From Salinirubellus salinus (GTDB taxonomy: Archaea; Halobacteriota; Halobacteria; Halobacteriales; Haloarculaceae), in assembly GCF_025231485.1 (NCBI RefSeq), contig NZ_CP104003.1, positions 1,922,001 to 1,986,000 of the forward strand: a DNA stretch of 64,000 nucleotides. Direction: 5' to 3'. Shown here piece by piece: positions 42,466 to 51,372 of this stretch; position 1 is the first letter of the stretch, and each line of letters begins with the position of its first letter. A program made the translations under genes and the position numbers. The notes beneath the pieces are model-generated. The model made no database searches. It was not told where the DNA came from and saw only the letters and a program-made list of their open reading frames with translations.

Positions 42466-43416
42466 ATGAGCGACGCACGCGACGCCCGCGACCCCTCCAC
42501 GGCGGGCGACGACGACGAACTGCTCGCCTGCGAGGAGTGCATCTCCCCGGCCGAGGCGTTCGCGGTCGTCGGCAACGAGACGCGCCTCCGTATCCTCGAG
42601 GCGCTCTGGGAGGTCGAGCGGCCCGTCTCCTTCTCGGACCTCCGGCGCGAGGTCGGGATGCGTGACTCCGCGCAGTTCAACTACCACCTCTCGAAGTTGA
42701 CCGGCCAGTTCGTCCGGAAGGTCGAGGACGAGCACGGCGAGAGCGCTGGCTACGACTTCCGACAGGCCGGCCGTGCGGTCATCCGCTCGGTGCTCGCCGG
42801 CACCCTCAACCAGGACCCGCGACTCGACCCGTTCGAGGTCGAGGGCGAGTGTGTCGAGTGCGACGGCCCCCTGCAGGCCGAGTACCGCGACGAACACCTC
42901 CTCGTCCGGTGTGCGGAGTGCCAGCGGCCCCACGGTGCCTACGAGTTCCCGCCCGGAGGCCTCGAGGACCGGACCCGCGAGGAGATACTCGACGCGTTCA
43001 ACCAGCGCGCGCGTCACCTCGCCTGTCTCTCGAAGGACGGCGTCTGCCCGGAGTGTAACGGCCGGATGGTCACGACCGTCGAGCGCGCCGACGGCGAGGA
43101 GCGGATGGGGCTGGACGTGAAGGTGGACTACGAGTGCCAGCGCTGTCACCTCCACACCGCCTCCTCTGTGGGGCTCGCGCTGCTCGACGACGCCGAGGTG
43201 GTCTCGTTCTACCGCGACCACGGCGTCGACCTGAACGAGGTGCCGTACTGGACGCTGGAGTGGTGCGTGACCGACCGCCACACGACCGTCGAGAGCGAGG
43301 AGCCGTGGCGGCTCCGCGTCGAGGTGAGCCTCGACGGCGAGACGCTCGTCGCCCGCCTCGACGGCGACCTCGCCGTGGTCGACACGGAGCGACGGGCCCG
43401 CGAGGTCGAAGCGTGA
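42466..43416 (+). CDS. ArsR-type winged-HTH regulator with zinc-ribbon C-terminal domain
   Basis: A 316-residue regulator. Residues 28-100 are an ArsR-like winged helix (AFAVVGNETRLRILEALWEV, DSAQFNYHLSKLTGQFV). Residues 115-235 contain two to three Cys pairs (GECVECDG, VRCAECQ, GVCPECNG, YECQRC) that are likely zinc ribbons, in a haloarchaeal domain often joined to such HTH domains. The C-terminal 70 residues are beta-rich. Its stop overlaps by 4 bases with a small membrane-protein gene, suggesting a regulator-membrane partner unit. Confidence 0.82.
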   Translation: MSDARDARDPSTAGDDDELLACEECISPAEAFAVVGNETRLRILEALWEVERPVSFSDLRREVGMRDSAQFNYHLSKLTGQFVRKVEDEHGESAGYDFRQAGRAVIRSVLAGTLNQDPRLDPFEVEGECVECDGPLQAEYRDEHLLVRCAECQRPHGAYEFPPGGLEDRTREEILDAFNQRARHLACLSKDGVCPECNGRMVTTVERADGEERMGLDVKVDYECQRCHLHTASSVGLALLDDAEVVSFYRDHGVDLNEVPYWTLEWCVTDRHTTVESEEPWRLRVEVSLDGETLVARLDGDLAVVDTERRAREVEA

Positions 43417-43736
43417 GTCCGGCGTCGACCCTCCGCTCGGTCGGGGCACGAGTGGCCGCCGCGACCCGGCAGCGCCTCGCCACACTCGGGACCTACCGGA
43501 CGGACCTCAGACGGCGGAGCCGGCGGCTGGCGACGGACGCGCTGGTCGCGCTCGCGATGCTGGCTGTCCTCGCCGTGGTGGTCGCCGCCGCGGGCTACGC
43601 CGTCGTATTCGCAGTGAACGCCGGCGGCACCCCCGGCGTCGTCCTCGGGTGGACGGCGGCGTTCGCGTTCGCCGTCTCGCTCCCCGTCGTGGCCATGAAA
43701 CTCTCCAGCGCCCTCTATGCTCGGCTCGGCGTCTGA
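43413..43736 (+). CDS. Small membrane protein, two transmembrane segments
   Basis: A 107-residue protein starting at GTG 43413, overlapping the regulator stop (GTGA). The first 48 residues are basic and soluble (RQRLATLGTYRTDLRRRSRR), then two hydrophobic segments at about 49-73 and 78-98 (ALAMLAVLAVVVAAAGYAVV, LGWTAAFAFAVSLPVVAM). No family recognised. The overlap is the main reason to accept it as real. Confidence 0.6.
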   Translation: MSPASTLRSVGARVAAATRQRLATLGTYRTDLRRRSRRLATDALVALAMLAVLAVVVAAAGYAVVFAVNAGGTPGVVLGWTAAFAFAVSLPVVAMKLSSALYARLGV

Positions 43737-43806
43737 GACGCGTACTGGTACCGGGACGACCCGGAGCCGCCCCCTACATAAACCACGTGCGTATCGCTGG
43801 CACGAT

Positions 43807-43813
43807 ACTTATC
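43807..43813 (+). promoter_or_regulatory. TATA-like box for the cytochrome P450 gene
   Basis: ACTTATC, 25-31 bases upstream of ATG 43838, supporting that start over longer readings. Confidence 0.45.
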
Positions 43814-43837
43814 CGCACGGAAGGCTACGGTCGGGCC

Positions 43838-45265
43838 ATGAGTTCCGACACCGGGGAGTACGCCGACCGGACACTGGAGGCGGTGGCCGAGGCGGGGTCG
43901 TCACCGACCGAGGACGTCGACGTCTCGGCGCTTCCCCTGCCACCGTACCCGCCGAACCTCGGGTCCCCGAAGCTCCACGTCCTCCGGCAGATGCGCGACC
44001 CGAGGCGGTTCATGTTCGAGTCGATGGCCACCCGCGACGTCGTCCGGACCCACTTCGTCGGGATGGGCGACATCTACAACCTCGCACACCCCGAACACTC
44101 CAAGCGCATCCTGCTGACCGAGCGCGACCGGTTCAGCAAGACCGACGACTTCTCCATCGCGTTCGGCGAGGGGCTCCTCACGGTCGAGGGAGAGGAGTGG
44201 CGTCAGCAACGCGACGTCCTCCAGCCGCTGTTCGTCCGGGAGTCGGTCCGCGGATACGGCGACGGGATGGTCGAGCAGATCCGGCGCCGGTCGGACCGGT
44301 GGGCCGACGGCCAGCGCATCGACCTGCAGCGCGAGATGACCCACATGACCCTCGACGTGCTGTTCGCCACCGTGCTCGGGCGCGAACTCGAACTCGACGG
44401 CGACGAGGCCATCCGCGAGGCGTCCGAGCGCCTCCACGACTGGTTCCTCCCCACGTCGTGGTTCCTGCCGAACTGGGTGCCGACGCCCGCCCGACGACGG
44501 TTCACGGAGGCGAAGCGGACACTCGAACGCGAGGCGACCCGACTGCTGGAGGAGAAGACGGCCGAGGGCGCACCCACCGACCCGAGCGAGGCGACGGACC
44601 TGCTCTCGCTGCTCGTCGGGCTGCGACAGGCCGGCGTCACCGACTCGGGGATGCTCACCGACGAGCGCCTGCGCGACCAGATGGTGACGATGATATTCGC
44701 GGGCCACGACACCACGACGACCACGCTCTCGTTCGCGTTCTACCTGCTCGCACACCACCCGGAGGTCCGCGAGCGGTTCCACGCGGAGGTCGACACGCTC
44801 GACGGTCCGCCGACGATGGCCGACGTGGACGACCTTGAGGTGACCGAGCGCGTCGTCACCGAGACGCTACGGCTGTTCCCGCCGGTCCACACCCTCCCAC
44901 GACTGGCCGACGAGGACGTGGCCTTCGACGGCTACCGGGTGCCCGCCGGGGGGCGCATCTCCATCCCCATCTTCCGCATCCAGCGCGACCCGCGGTTCTT
45001 CGAGGCCCCCGACGAGTTCAGACCCGAGCGGTGGACCCCCGAGTTCAGGCAGTCGCTACACAACTTCGCGTACGCCCCGTTCGGTGGCGGCCCGCGCATC
45101 TGTATCGGGCGCGAGTTCGCCCTGCTGGAGGCGAAACTCGCGCTCGCGACGGTCGGCCGGCAGTACGAACTCTACCACCTCGGCGACGACGACGACGAGC
45201 CGACGAGTTTCGAGATGACCACCCGGATGCGAGCGGGTGAGCAGTTCCTCGTCACCGAACGCTGA
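43838..45265 (+). CDS. Cytochrome P450
   Basis: A 475-residue soluble haem monooxygenase. The I-helix motif is AGHDTTTTT, the K-helix motif ETLR (ExxR), the PERF-like region FRPERWTP and the haem ligand loop FGGGPRICIG with Cys422. All core P450 motifs are intact. The overall sequence resembles the CYP102/CYP4-like class that hydroxylates fatty acids or isoprenoids. No ferredoxin or reductase gene is adjacent, so the electron donor must be encoded elsewhere. The substrate is unknown. Confidence 0.92.
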   Translation: MSSDTGEYADRTLEAVAEAGSSPTEDVDVSALPLPPYPPNLGSPKLHVLRQMRDPRRFMFESMATRDVVRTHFVGMGDIYNLAHPEHSKRILLTERDRFSKTDDFSIAFGEGLLTVEGEEWRQQRDVLQPLFVRESVRGYGDGMVEQIRRRSDRWADGQRIDLQREMTHMTLDVLFATVLGRELELDGDEAIREASERLHDWFLPTSWFLPNWVPTPARRRFTEAKRTLEREATRLLEEKTAEGAPTDPSEATDLLSLLVGLRQAGVTDSGMLTDERLRDQMVTMIFAGHDTTTTTLSFAFYLLAHHPEVRERFHAEVDTLDGPPTMADVDDLEVTERVVTETLRLFPPVHTLPRLADEDVAFDGYRVPAGGRISIPIFRIQRDPRFFEAPDEFRPERWTPEFRQSLHNFAYAPFGGGPRICIGREFALLEAKLALATVGRQYELYHLGDDDDEPTSFEMTTRMRAGEQFLVTER

Positions 45266-45316
45266 GGGTTCACACGCCGGCGATAGCCTCTTCTCACCAC
45301 CCGCCGAGCGCCCGAC

Positions 45317-46399
45317 GTGGACCACCCGGAACTCGTCGAGACCCTCGACGCCGAACTCGGCGTGCACGTCACCGGCCTCGAGCTGCTCGCCGACGGCCTG
45401 AACCGGGTCGTCGCCGTCACCACGGCGGAGAGCGGCGACCCCTCGGCCTACGTCCTCCGGCGACCGACGGCCCTGCGCGAGAGCGAGGTGTTCGTCGACC
45501 TGCGGACGGAGTACGCGGTCCTCGAGCGACTCACCGAGACCCCGGTCCCCGCGCCAGCGCCGGTGCTGTACCACGGCGACGCGTCGCTCCTCGGCCGGCC
45601 GTTCGCCGTGGTCGAGCACCTGCCGGGCCGGCCGTTCCCGTGGGGGGCCGACCTGCCGGAGCGGTACCGGACCCCGGCCACCCGTGACCGTGTCGCCACG
45701 CTCGTCGTCGAGACGCTCGCCGAGGTCCACGCCGTCGACACCGCTCCGTTCGCGACCGTCTGCGAGCGGGTCACTACGCAGGAGCAGATCGAGCGGACCG
45801 CCACCCGCGTCGACGCGGTGACCGACGCGACGGGCCACCGACTCGCGGGACTTCGCCGGGTGGCCGACCGACTCCGCGAGCGCGTGCCGGCCACCGCGGC
45901 GACGGAGAAGGCGCTCGTCCACGGTGACTTCCGGCCGGGCAACCTCCTGTTCGACGGCGACCCCCTCGCCGTGACGGGGGTCCTCGACTGGGAGACGGCG
46001 ATGCTCGGTGACCCGCTGACGGAGCTGGGGTACCTCCTGCTCGACTGGCGGGGCGGGACCGAGTCGTGGCCGGCCCCGTCGGCCGTCGACGCCCCCGCCG
46101 ACGCCGCGGGGATGGACCGGGTCCACGAACTCCACCGCGAGGGGCTGAGCCCGTTCACGCACCGGCCGGGGAGCCCCGCTGCCGACGAACTGGTCGCGCG
46201 CTACGAGGCACGCTCGAGTCGGTCGTTCACCGACGGTCCGTTCTACCGGGCGCTCGCGGCGTTCGGGCTGGCGACGGTCTGGGCCGACATCCACCGACAC
46301 GCGGTGGCGACGGGGGCAGCCGACCCCGTCGACGCGCTCCCGGTCGTCGAGTACACGGCGCTCGTCGCCGAACACATCCTCGAGGCGGCAGCGGAGTAG
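45317..46399 (+). CDS. Aminoglycoside-phosphotransferase (APH)-family kinase
   Basis: A 360-residue protein kinase-like small-molecule kinase, close to the ACAD10/11-associated group. Catalytic loop VHGDFRPGNLLFDGD and the metal-binding 'VLDWETAMLGDPL' are intact. GTG 45317 gives the expected N-terminus (VDHPELVETLDAEL). Members of this branch act on 4-hydroxy acyl-CoA or other small hydroxy compounds rather than antibiotics. Downstream is a HAD-type dehalogenase gene. Confidence 0.83.
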   Translation: MDHPELVETLDAELGVHVTGLELLADGLNRVVAVTTAESGDPSAYVLRRPTALRESEVFVDLRTEYAVLERLTETPVPAPAPVLYHGDASLLGRPFAVVEHLPGRPFPWGADLPERYRTPATRDRVATLVVETLAEVHAVDTAPFATVCERVTTQEQIERTATRVDAVTDATGHRLAGLRRVADRLRERVPATAATEKALVHGDFRPGNLLFDGDPLAVTGVLDWETAMLGDPLTELGYLLLDWRGGTESWPAPSAVDAPADAAGMDRVHELHREGLSPFTHRPGSPAADELVARYEARSSRSFTDGPFYRALAAFGLATVWADIHRHAVATGAADPVDALPVVEYTALVAEHILEAAAE

Positions 46400-46464
46400 T
46401 AGTGGGTCGCGGGCGGCGTGCGCACACGGCGCACACCTTTGACCCCCGGTGCTCTACTACGGCC

Positions 46465-47148
46465 ATGTCGTTCGACCCGGACCGCGTGGAGACGGTCACC
46501 TTCGACTCGTACAGTACCATCGTGGACGTGGCGTCGGCGGTGGAGGCGCTGGAGGGCCGCGTCGAGGACCCCGAGCGAGCGGCCGACCACTGGCGCGCCC
46601 ACTCGCTGCTGTACACGATGGTCGCCAACGAGATCGACGAGTACGAGCCGTTCTACGAGATGAACCGGCACGCCGCGACGAACGCGCTCGCGCTGTTCGG
46701 CGACGGCGAGGTTGACGAGGCGACCCGCGACGAGGTGACGAGCGTCTACCACGACCTGCACGTGTTCGAGGACGTCCGGTCGGGGATGGACCGACTCGCC
46801 GACGAGTACGACCTCTACGTCGTCTCGAACGGGAACCCGGAGATGCTGGCGACGATGGTCGAGCAGGCCGACATCGGCGACCTGCTGGTCGACACCGTGA
46901 GCGCCGACGAGGTGGAGACGTTCAAGCCCCACCCCGAGATCTACCGGCACGCGGCGGGCCGGACGGGGACCCCCATCGAGAAGCTAGCCCACGTCTCGGC
47001 GGGGTGGTTCGACGTCCACGGCTCGAAACACGCCGGGATGCAGGCGGTGTGGGTGAACCGGGACGGCGGGCCGTTCGTCACCTACGGGCCGCGACCGGAC
47101 CTCGAGGTCGAGTCGTTCCACGAGTTGGCCGACGAACTGGGCGTGTAG
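46465..47148 (+). CDS. HAD-superfamily hydrolase, haloacid dehalogenase type II-like
   Basis: A 227-residue hydrolase. Nucleophile Asp14 lies in TFDSYSTIVD, the DSYST form characteristic of L-2-haloacid dehalogenases. Motif II Ser is in VVSNGNPE, motif III Lys in VETFKPHPEIY, and the final motif 'VSAGWFDVHGSKHAGMQAVW' is complete. It could be a dehalogenase or a related HAD phosphatase. ATG 46465 is used. Confidence 0.85.
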   Translation: MSFDPDRVETVTFDSYSTIVDVASAVEALEGRVEDPERAADHWRAHSLLYTMVANEIDEYEPFYEMNRHAATNALALFGDGEVDEATRDEVTSVYHDLHVFEDVRSGMDRLADEYDLYVVSNGNPEMLATMVEQADIGDLLVDTVSADEVETFKPHPEIYRHAAGRTGTPIEKLAHVSAGWFDVHGSKHAGMQAVWVNRDGGPFVTYGPRPDLEVESFHELADELGV

Positions 47149-47207
47149 CGGCGGCACCACTGCGTGTGGAGACGAACGGCGTACGCGGGCTGAAAGACTC
47201 CGATATC

Positions 47208-47213
47208 CTTTTA
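47208..47213 (+). promoter_or_regulatory. TATA-like box for rps24e-rps27ae-kae1
   Basis: CTTTTA, 34-39 bases before ATG 47247, in an otherwise GC-rich gap. Confidence 0.4.
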
Positions 47214-47246
47214 CGGCTCTCCGGGCCATCTACGTACCAACGAACC

Positions 47247-47567
47247 ATGGAAATCGACATCATCTCCGAGCAGGAGAACCCGATGTTGCACCGTCGGGAC
47301 GTCCGTTTCGAGGTCGTCCACGAGGACGCCACGCCCTCGCGACTGTCCGTGCGTGACTCGCTCGCCGCGAAACTGAACAAGGACGCCGCCGAGGTCGTCG
47401 TCCACGCCGTCGACACCAAGTACGGGATGCGCAAGTCCATCGGCTACGCGAAGGTGTACGACACGCCGGACGCCGCCCGCGACGTCGAGCAGGCCTACAT
47501 GCTCGAGCGCAACAAGATCGGCGTCGACGAGGAGGCCGAGGCCGAGGCCGAGGCGGAGGAGGCCTGA
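47247..47567 (+). CDS. rps24e: Small ribosomal subunit protein S24e
   Basis: A 106-residue ribosomal protein. It starts [20 protein letters not shown] and contains the conserved [20 protein letters not shown] and [10 protein letters not shown] blocks. The C-terminus is an acidic repeat ([12 protein letters not shown]) typical of haloarchaea. The stop is 1 base from the start of rps27ae. Confidence 0.93.
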   Translation: MEIDIISEQENPMLHRRDVRFEVVHEDATPSRLSVRDSLAAKLNKDAAEVVVHAVDTKYGMRKSIGYAKVYDTPDAARDVEQAYMLERNKIGVDEEAEAEAEAEEA

Positions 47568-47568
47568 G

Positions 47569-47703
47569 ATGGGCCGTCACGAGTACTACAACGACGACGG
47601 CACCACGGACAAGCAGATGTGCCCCCGCTGCGGGGACACGTTCCTCGGTGACCACAGCGACCGCCTCCACTGCGGGCGCTGCTCGTACACCGAGTGGAAG
47701 TAG
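47569..47703 (+). CDS. rps27ae: Small ribosomal subunit protein S27ae (zinc ribbon)
   Basis: A 44-residue ribosomal protein. Zinc ligands Cys18, Cys21, Cys35 and Cys38 (MCPRCGD, HCGRCSY) are all present. It begins one base after the rps24e TGA and is followed after 4 bases by the Kae1-Bud32 gene. This order (S24e, S27ae, Kae1) is a well-known archaeal cluster. Confidence 0.95.
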   Translation: MGRHEYYNDDGTTDKQMCPRCGDTFLGDHSDRLHCGRCSYTEWK

Positions 47704-47707
47704 ATAG

Positions 47708-49297
47708 GTGACCCGCGTCCTCGGCATCGAGGGCACCGCCTGGGCGGCCAGCGCGGCGCTGTTCGATTCGGGGGACGACCGCTGTTTCATCGAGAGCGAC
47801 CCCTACCAGCCCGAGAGCGGCGGCATCCACCCGCGCGAGGCCGCCGAGCACATGCGCGGTGCCATCCCGCGCGTCGTCGAGACGGCCCTCGAACACGCCC
47901 GCGAGACCCACGAGGGCGACGGCGGCGTCGACGCCGTCGCGTTCTCCAGGGGACCCGGTCTCGGCCCCTGCCTCCGCATCGTCGGGACCGCTGCTCGTGC
48001 GCTCGCCCAGCGACTCGACGTGCCCCTCGTGGGCGTGAACCACATGGTCGCACACCTCGAGATCGGCCGACACCGCTCGGGGTTCGAGGACCCCATCTGC
48101 CTGAACGCGAGCGGTGCGAACGCCCACGTCCTCGCCTACCGCAACGGTCGCTACCGGGTGGTCGGCGAGACGATGGACACGGGCGTCGGCAACGCCATCG
48201 ACAAGTTCACCCGCCACCTCGACTGGACCCACCCCGGCGGCCCGAAGGTCGAACAGGCCGCGAAGGACGGCGAGTACGTCGACCTGCCGTACGTCGTGAA
48301 GGGGATGGACTTCTCGTTCTCGGGTATCATGAGCGCCGCGAAGCAGGCGGTGGACGACGGCGTCCCCGTCGAGGACGTCTGTTTCTCCCTGCAGGAGAAT
48401 ATCTTCGGGATGCTGACCGAGGTGGCCGAACGGGCGCTCTCGCTGACCGGGAGCGAGGAACTCGTCCTCGGCGGTGGCGTAGGACAGAACGGCCGCCTGC
48501 GCGAGATGCTCGGGGCGATGTGCGAGGCGCGTGGAGCCGAGTTCTACGCGCCCGAGCCACGCTTCCTCCGGGACAACGCCGGGATGATCGCCGTGCTCGG
48601 CGCGACGATGTACGAGGCCGGCGACACCGTCGCGGTCGAGGACTCGCGGGTGTTGCCGGACTTCCGGCCGGACAAGGTGGCGGTGTCGTGGCGGGCCGCG
48701 AACCCACCGGCGCGTCGGGTCGACGCCACCGAGGTGCGCGGCGCCGAGGCGCTCGTCGACATCGGCCCAGAGCGGGTGACCAAGCGCCGGCGGCCCAAGT
48801 CCTACCGCCACCCGGCGCTGGACGAGCGACTGCGAGCCGAGCGGACCCGTTCGGAGGCGCGGCTCACGAGCGACGCCCGGCGGCAGGGCGTGCCCACCCC
48901 CGTCGTCTTCGACGTGGACGACGTCGAGGCCACACTGACGTTCGAGACGGTGGGCGAGCGTGACCTGCGCGAGCGACTGGACGAGCGTGGCGTCCGCGAC
49001 GTTGGTCGGCACCTCGCGGCGCTCCACAGGGCCAGTCTGGTCCACGGCGACCCGACGCCGCGGAACGTCCGGGTGGACGGTGGCCGGACCCACCTCGTCG
49101 ACTTCGGCCTCGGCTACTACTCCGAGGACGTGGAGGACCACGCGATGGACCTGCACGTGTTCGAGCAGTCGCTGGCCGGTACCGCGGACGACGCCGACGC
49201 GCTGCGGGCGGCGTTCGAGGATGCCTACCGGGAGCGGGGCGACGAGGCAGTCGTCGCGCAGTTGCGCGAGGTGGAGGGGCGGGGACGGTACCAGTAG
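47708..49297 (+). CDS. Kae1-Bud32 fusion, tRNA threonylcarbamoyladenosine synthesis
   Basis: A 529-residue two-domain protein of the KEOPS complex that makes t6A at position 37 of ANN-decoding tRNAs. Residues 1-325 are the Kae1 ATPase: metal-binding His112 and His116 (NHMVAHLEI), CLNASGANAHVL, LVLGGGVGQNGRL and the DNAGMIAVLG block. Residues 335-529 are the Bud32 kinase/ATPase: KRRRPKSYRHPALDERLRAE, catalytic loop LVHGDPTPRNVRV and DFGLGYYS. The fusion is common in haloarchaea and methanogens. GTG 47708 is used. Confidence 0.93.
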   Translation: MTRVLGIEGTAWAASAALFDSGDDRCFIESDPYQPESGGIHPREAAEHMRGAIPRVVETALEHARETHEGDGGVDAVAFSRGPGLGPCLRIVGTAARALAQRLDVPLVGVNHMVAHLEIGRHRSGFEDPICLNASGANAHVLAYRNGRYRVVGETMDTGVGNAIDKFTRHLDWTHPGGPKVEQAAKDGEYVDLPYVVKGMDFSFSGIMSAAKQAVDDGVPVEDVCFSLQENIFGMLTEVAERALSLTGSEELVLGGGVGQNGRLREMLGAMCEARGAEFYAPEPRFLRDNAGMIAVLGATMYEAGDTVAVEDSRVLPDFRPDKVAVSWRAANPPARRVDATEVRGAEALVDIGPERVTKRRRPKSYRHPALDERLRAERTRSEARLTSDARRQGVPTPVVFDVDDVEATLTFETVGERDLRERLDERGVRDVGRHLAALHRASLVHGDPTPRNVRVDGGRTHLVDFGLGYYSEDVEDHAMDLHVFEQSLAGTADDADALRAAFEDAYRERGDEAVVAQLREVEGRGRYQ

Positions 49298-49387
49298 TCA
49301 CGGCTCGCGTCTCGGAACGACCGCATAGGCTATGTTCTCGAGACGATGAGTGTCTCCTAGAGACTCCACTGGGGGGTGGACGACACC

Positions 49388-50257
49388 ATGCTCGACAGGA
49401 CCGACGGCGGCACTCGAGGCGACTCCTCAGTCGTCGGCTCGCTGCTCCTCGTAGCCGTCGTGGCCGTCTCGGCGACCGTGGTCGGGAGCGTCGGCGTGGC
49501 GAACGTGTTCGAACCGGAGCCGCCGGTCACCGCGTTCGAGGCCGACTTCGAGGGTGAGTCGGTGCGGCTGACGTACGTCGGGGCCGAGACGGTCGACGGA
49601 GACGAGTTGCGACTCGAGGACCGGTCGGGCGAGGCGTTCTCGAAACAGTGGGCCGGGAACGTCTCGCCCGGCGAGAGCCTCGTGTTGGACGACGACTGGG
49701 ACGGCGAACCGGTGCGAGTCGTCTGGACCGGCGAGAGCAGCCGTCAGTCGGCGACACTGTCCGAGTTCGCACCGCCGACGTCCACGGAGACGGGTACTGG
49801 AACGTCGACGCCGGCGGCCACATCGACACCGACCGCGACTCCCACGCCAACACCGACACCAACGCCGACAGCGACACCGACCGCGACTCCCACCCCAACA
49901 CCGACACCAACACCGACGCCAACGCCCACACCGGCACCATCACCGACCATCGATTCGGTCACGGTGACCGACAAGCGTCTCGAATCCCGCGGCAGCTGGA
50001 CCGAAGAGGTGTTCGACGTCGAGACGACGTTGAGCGGTGTCGACGACGACCACTGGCTGGTGTACGTCCTGCGAGATTCACAAGGTAACATCGTCACGTA
50101 CAGTTTCGACACGTCGGTCGCCAGCGGCGAGTCGAGGACGACACTCCTGGTCAGGGGATGGGGACGACAGCCCCGGTACCGACTCGACGTGTACCTCTAC
50201 GACAGCGCAACGGGACGTTTCGACGACATCGAATCGAAGACCGTCTATCCGCCGTAG
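49388..50257 (+). CDS. Pilin-like membrane protein with Thr-Pro repeat spacer
   Basis: A 289-residue protein. The N-terminus (DSSVVGSLLLVAVVAVSATV) resembles the class III signal and hydrophobic helix of haloarchaeal type IV pilins. Residues 35-125 are a beta-rich domain (EPPVTAFEADFEGESVRLTY). Residues about 137-185 are a Thr/Pro low-complexity stalk, likely a glycosylated spacer. The C-terminal 100 residues are another beta-rich module. ATG 49388 is chosen; GTG 49376 would add four residues. Possibly a surface adhesin; the function is unknown. Confidence 0.7.
   Translation: MLDRTDGGTRGDSSVVGSLLLVAVVAVSATVVGSVGVANVFEPEPPVTAFEADFEGESVRLTYVGAETVDGDELRLEDRSGEAFSKQWAGNVSPGESLVLDDDWDGEPVRVVWTGESSRQSATLSEFAPPTSTETGTGTSTPAATSTPTATPTPTPTPTPTATPTATPTPTPTPTPTPTPTPAPSPTIDSVTVTDKRLESRGSWTEEVFDVETTLSGVDDDHWLVYVLRDSQGNIVTYSFDTSVASGESRTTLLVRGWGRQPRYRLDVYLYDSATGRFDDIESKTVYPP
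49824..49939. repeat. Low-complexity ACACCGACN repeat with 48-bp duplication
   Basis: Encodes alternating Thr and Pro. A block of about 40 bases beginning CGACACCGACCGCGACTCCC at 49824 recurs at 49872 with one difference, a 48-bp period, suggesting slippage expansion in frame. Confidence 0.9.
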
Positions 50258-50302
50258 GCCAGCTCGCACCCACAGCCCGATTCCGAACCCACCAGTAAAC
50301 CC

Positions 50303-50308
50303 TTATCC
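50303..50308 (+). promoter_or_regulatory. TATA-like box for the DUF5808 gene
   Basis: TTATCC, 22-27 bases before ATG 50330. Confidence 0.4.
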
Positions 50309-50329
50309 TGCGCTGTCGTACGCCGGGCC

Positions 50330-50599
50330 ATGGCAGACAAACCTCAGTCCGGAGAACTGTTCGGCATCCCGTACAACTTCGAGCGGCCGTCGCTGGGTCG
50401 GATGTTCTCCTCCTACTGGCAGCCCGGCGAGGGGATGCTGGTCGAGAAGCCGTTCGGCATCGGCTACACGCTGAACCTCGCCAACTGGCGCTCGTGGGTC
50501 GTCCTCCTCGTCGCCGGTGGGCTGATCTACCAGGAGACCCAGTCCGCGAAGGCCGCCGAGGGGGCCGAGGACGAACCGGTCGAAGTGCTCGTCGACTGA
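50330..50599 (+). CDS. DUF5808-type small membrane protein
   Basis: An 89-residue protein of a haloarchaeal family (DUF5808). The conserved sequence GIPYNFERPSLGRMFSSYWQ, then PGEGMLVEKPFGIGYTLNLA, precedes one membrane segment (about 53-68, SWVVLLVAGGLIYQE) and an acidic tail. The function of the family is unknown. Confidence 0.8.
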   Translation: MADKPQSGELFGIPYNFERPSLGRMFSSYWQPGEGMLVEKPFGIGYTLNLANWRSWVVLLVAGGLIYQETQSAKAAEGAEDEPVEVLVD

Positions 50600-50644
50600 G
50601 CGGCAAACGCAGTCGTCTTACTCCCCCCGCTCGCACCGCCAGTC

Positions 50645-51298
50645 GTGACGCTCCGCTACGTGACGACCAACGAGGGCAAGGTCCGCGAGGCACGCGAGTA
50701 CCTCGACAGCGTCGAACCGCTGGACTACGACTACACCGAGGTGCAGGCCGACACGCTCGAACCCATCGCGGCCCACGGGGCGCGAGAGGCGTTCCGGGCC
50801 GCTGGCGAGGAACCAGTCATCGTCGACGACGCCGGCCTGTTCGTCGAGGGACTCGGCGGCTTCCCCGGCCCCTACTCGGCGTACGTCGAGGACACCCTCG
50901 GCGTGGAGACGGTCGGGCGAGTCGCTCGAGCGGAACTCGGCGAGACACCGCGGGCGGCCTTCCGGTGTGTCGTCGCCTACTGTGACGGCGAAGGGTTCGC
51001 CGCCACGCCCGAACCCGTCGACCTCGGGGACCGCCGGGGCGCCGACCTCTCGGCCGAGGACCGGGGGAGTGCAGCCACCGACGACACCGTCGCGGAGGGG
51101 TCGCTCCCGGTCAAACTGTTCACCGGGAGTGTGCCGGGGCGTATCGTCGAACCCCGTGGCGACGGTGGGTTCGGCTACGACCCCATCTTCGAACACGACG
51201 GGCAGACGCTCGCGGAGATGCGCACCGAGGAGAAGAACGCCATCTCCCACCGGGGGCGGGCGCTGGCGAAGTTCGCGGAGTGGTACGCCGAGCGCTAG
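50645..51298 (+). CDS. XTP/dITP diphosphatase (RdgB/HAM1 family)
   Basis: A 217-residue house-cleaning enzyme that would hydrolyse inosine and xanthosine triphosphates to monophosphates. Conserved blocks are VTTNEGKVREAREYL, VDDAGLFVEGLGGFPGPYSA, the late GGFGYDPIF and 'NAISHRGRALAKF'. GTG 50645 is the start. It often follows kae1 in haloarchaea. About 30 residues around 120-150 (LSAEDRGSAATDDTVAEGSL) form an acidic insertion compared with the shortest family members. Confidence 0.9.
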   Translation: MTLRYVTTNEGKVREAREYLDSVEPLDYDYTEVQADTLEPIAAHGAREAFRAAGEEPVIVDDAGLFVEGLGGFPGPYSAYVEDTLGVETVGRVARAELGETPRAAFRCVVAYCDGEGFAATPEPVDLGDRRGADLSAEDRGSAATDDTVAEGSLPVKLFTGSVPGRIVEPRGDGGFGYDPIFEHDGQTLAEMRTEEKNAISHRGRALAKFAEWYAER

Positions 51299-51372
51299 GG
51301 AGGCGAGTGCTCCCGACACCGCCACCTGTCTGACCGACACCACCACGACCCTCGGGGTCCGACGGGGGACCG

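Noticed and set aside
49824-49939. The ACACCGACN repeat considered as a non-coding minisatellite
   Set aside because: It is in frame inside a clear gene and encodes a Thr-Pro stalk.
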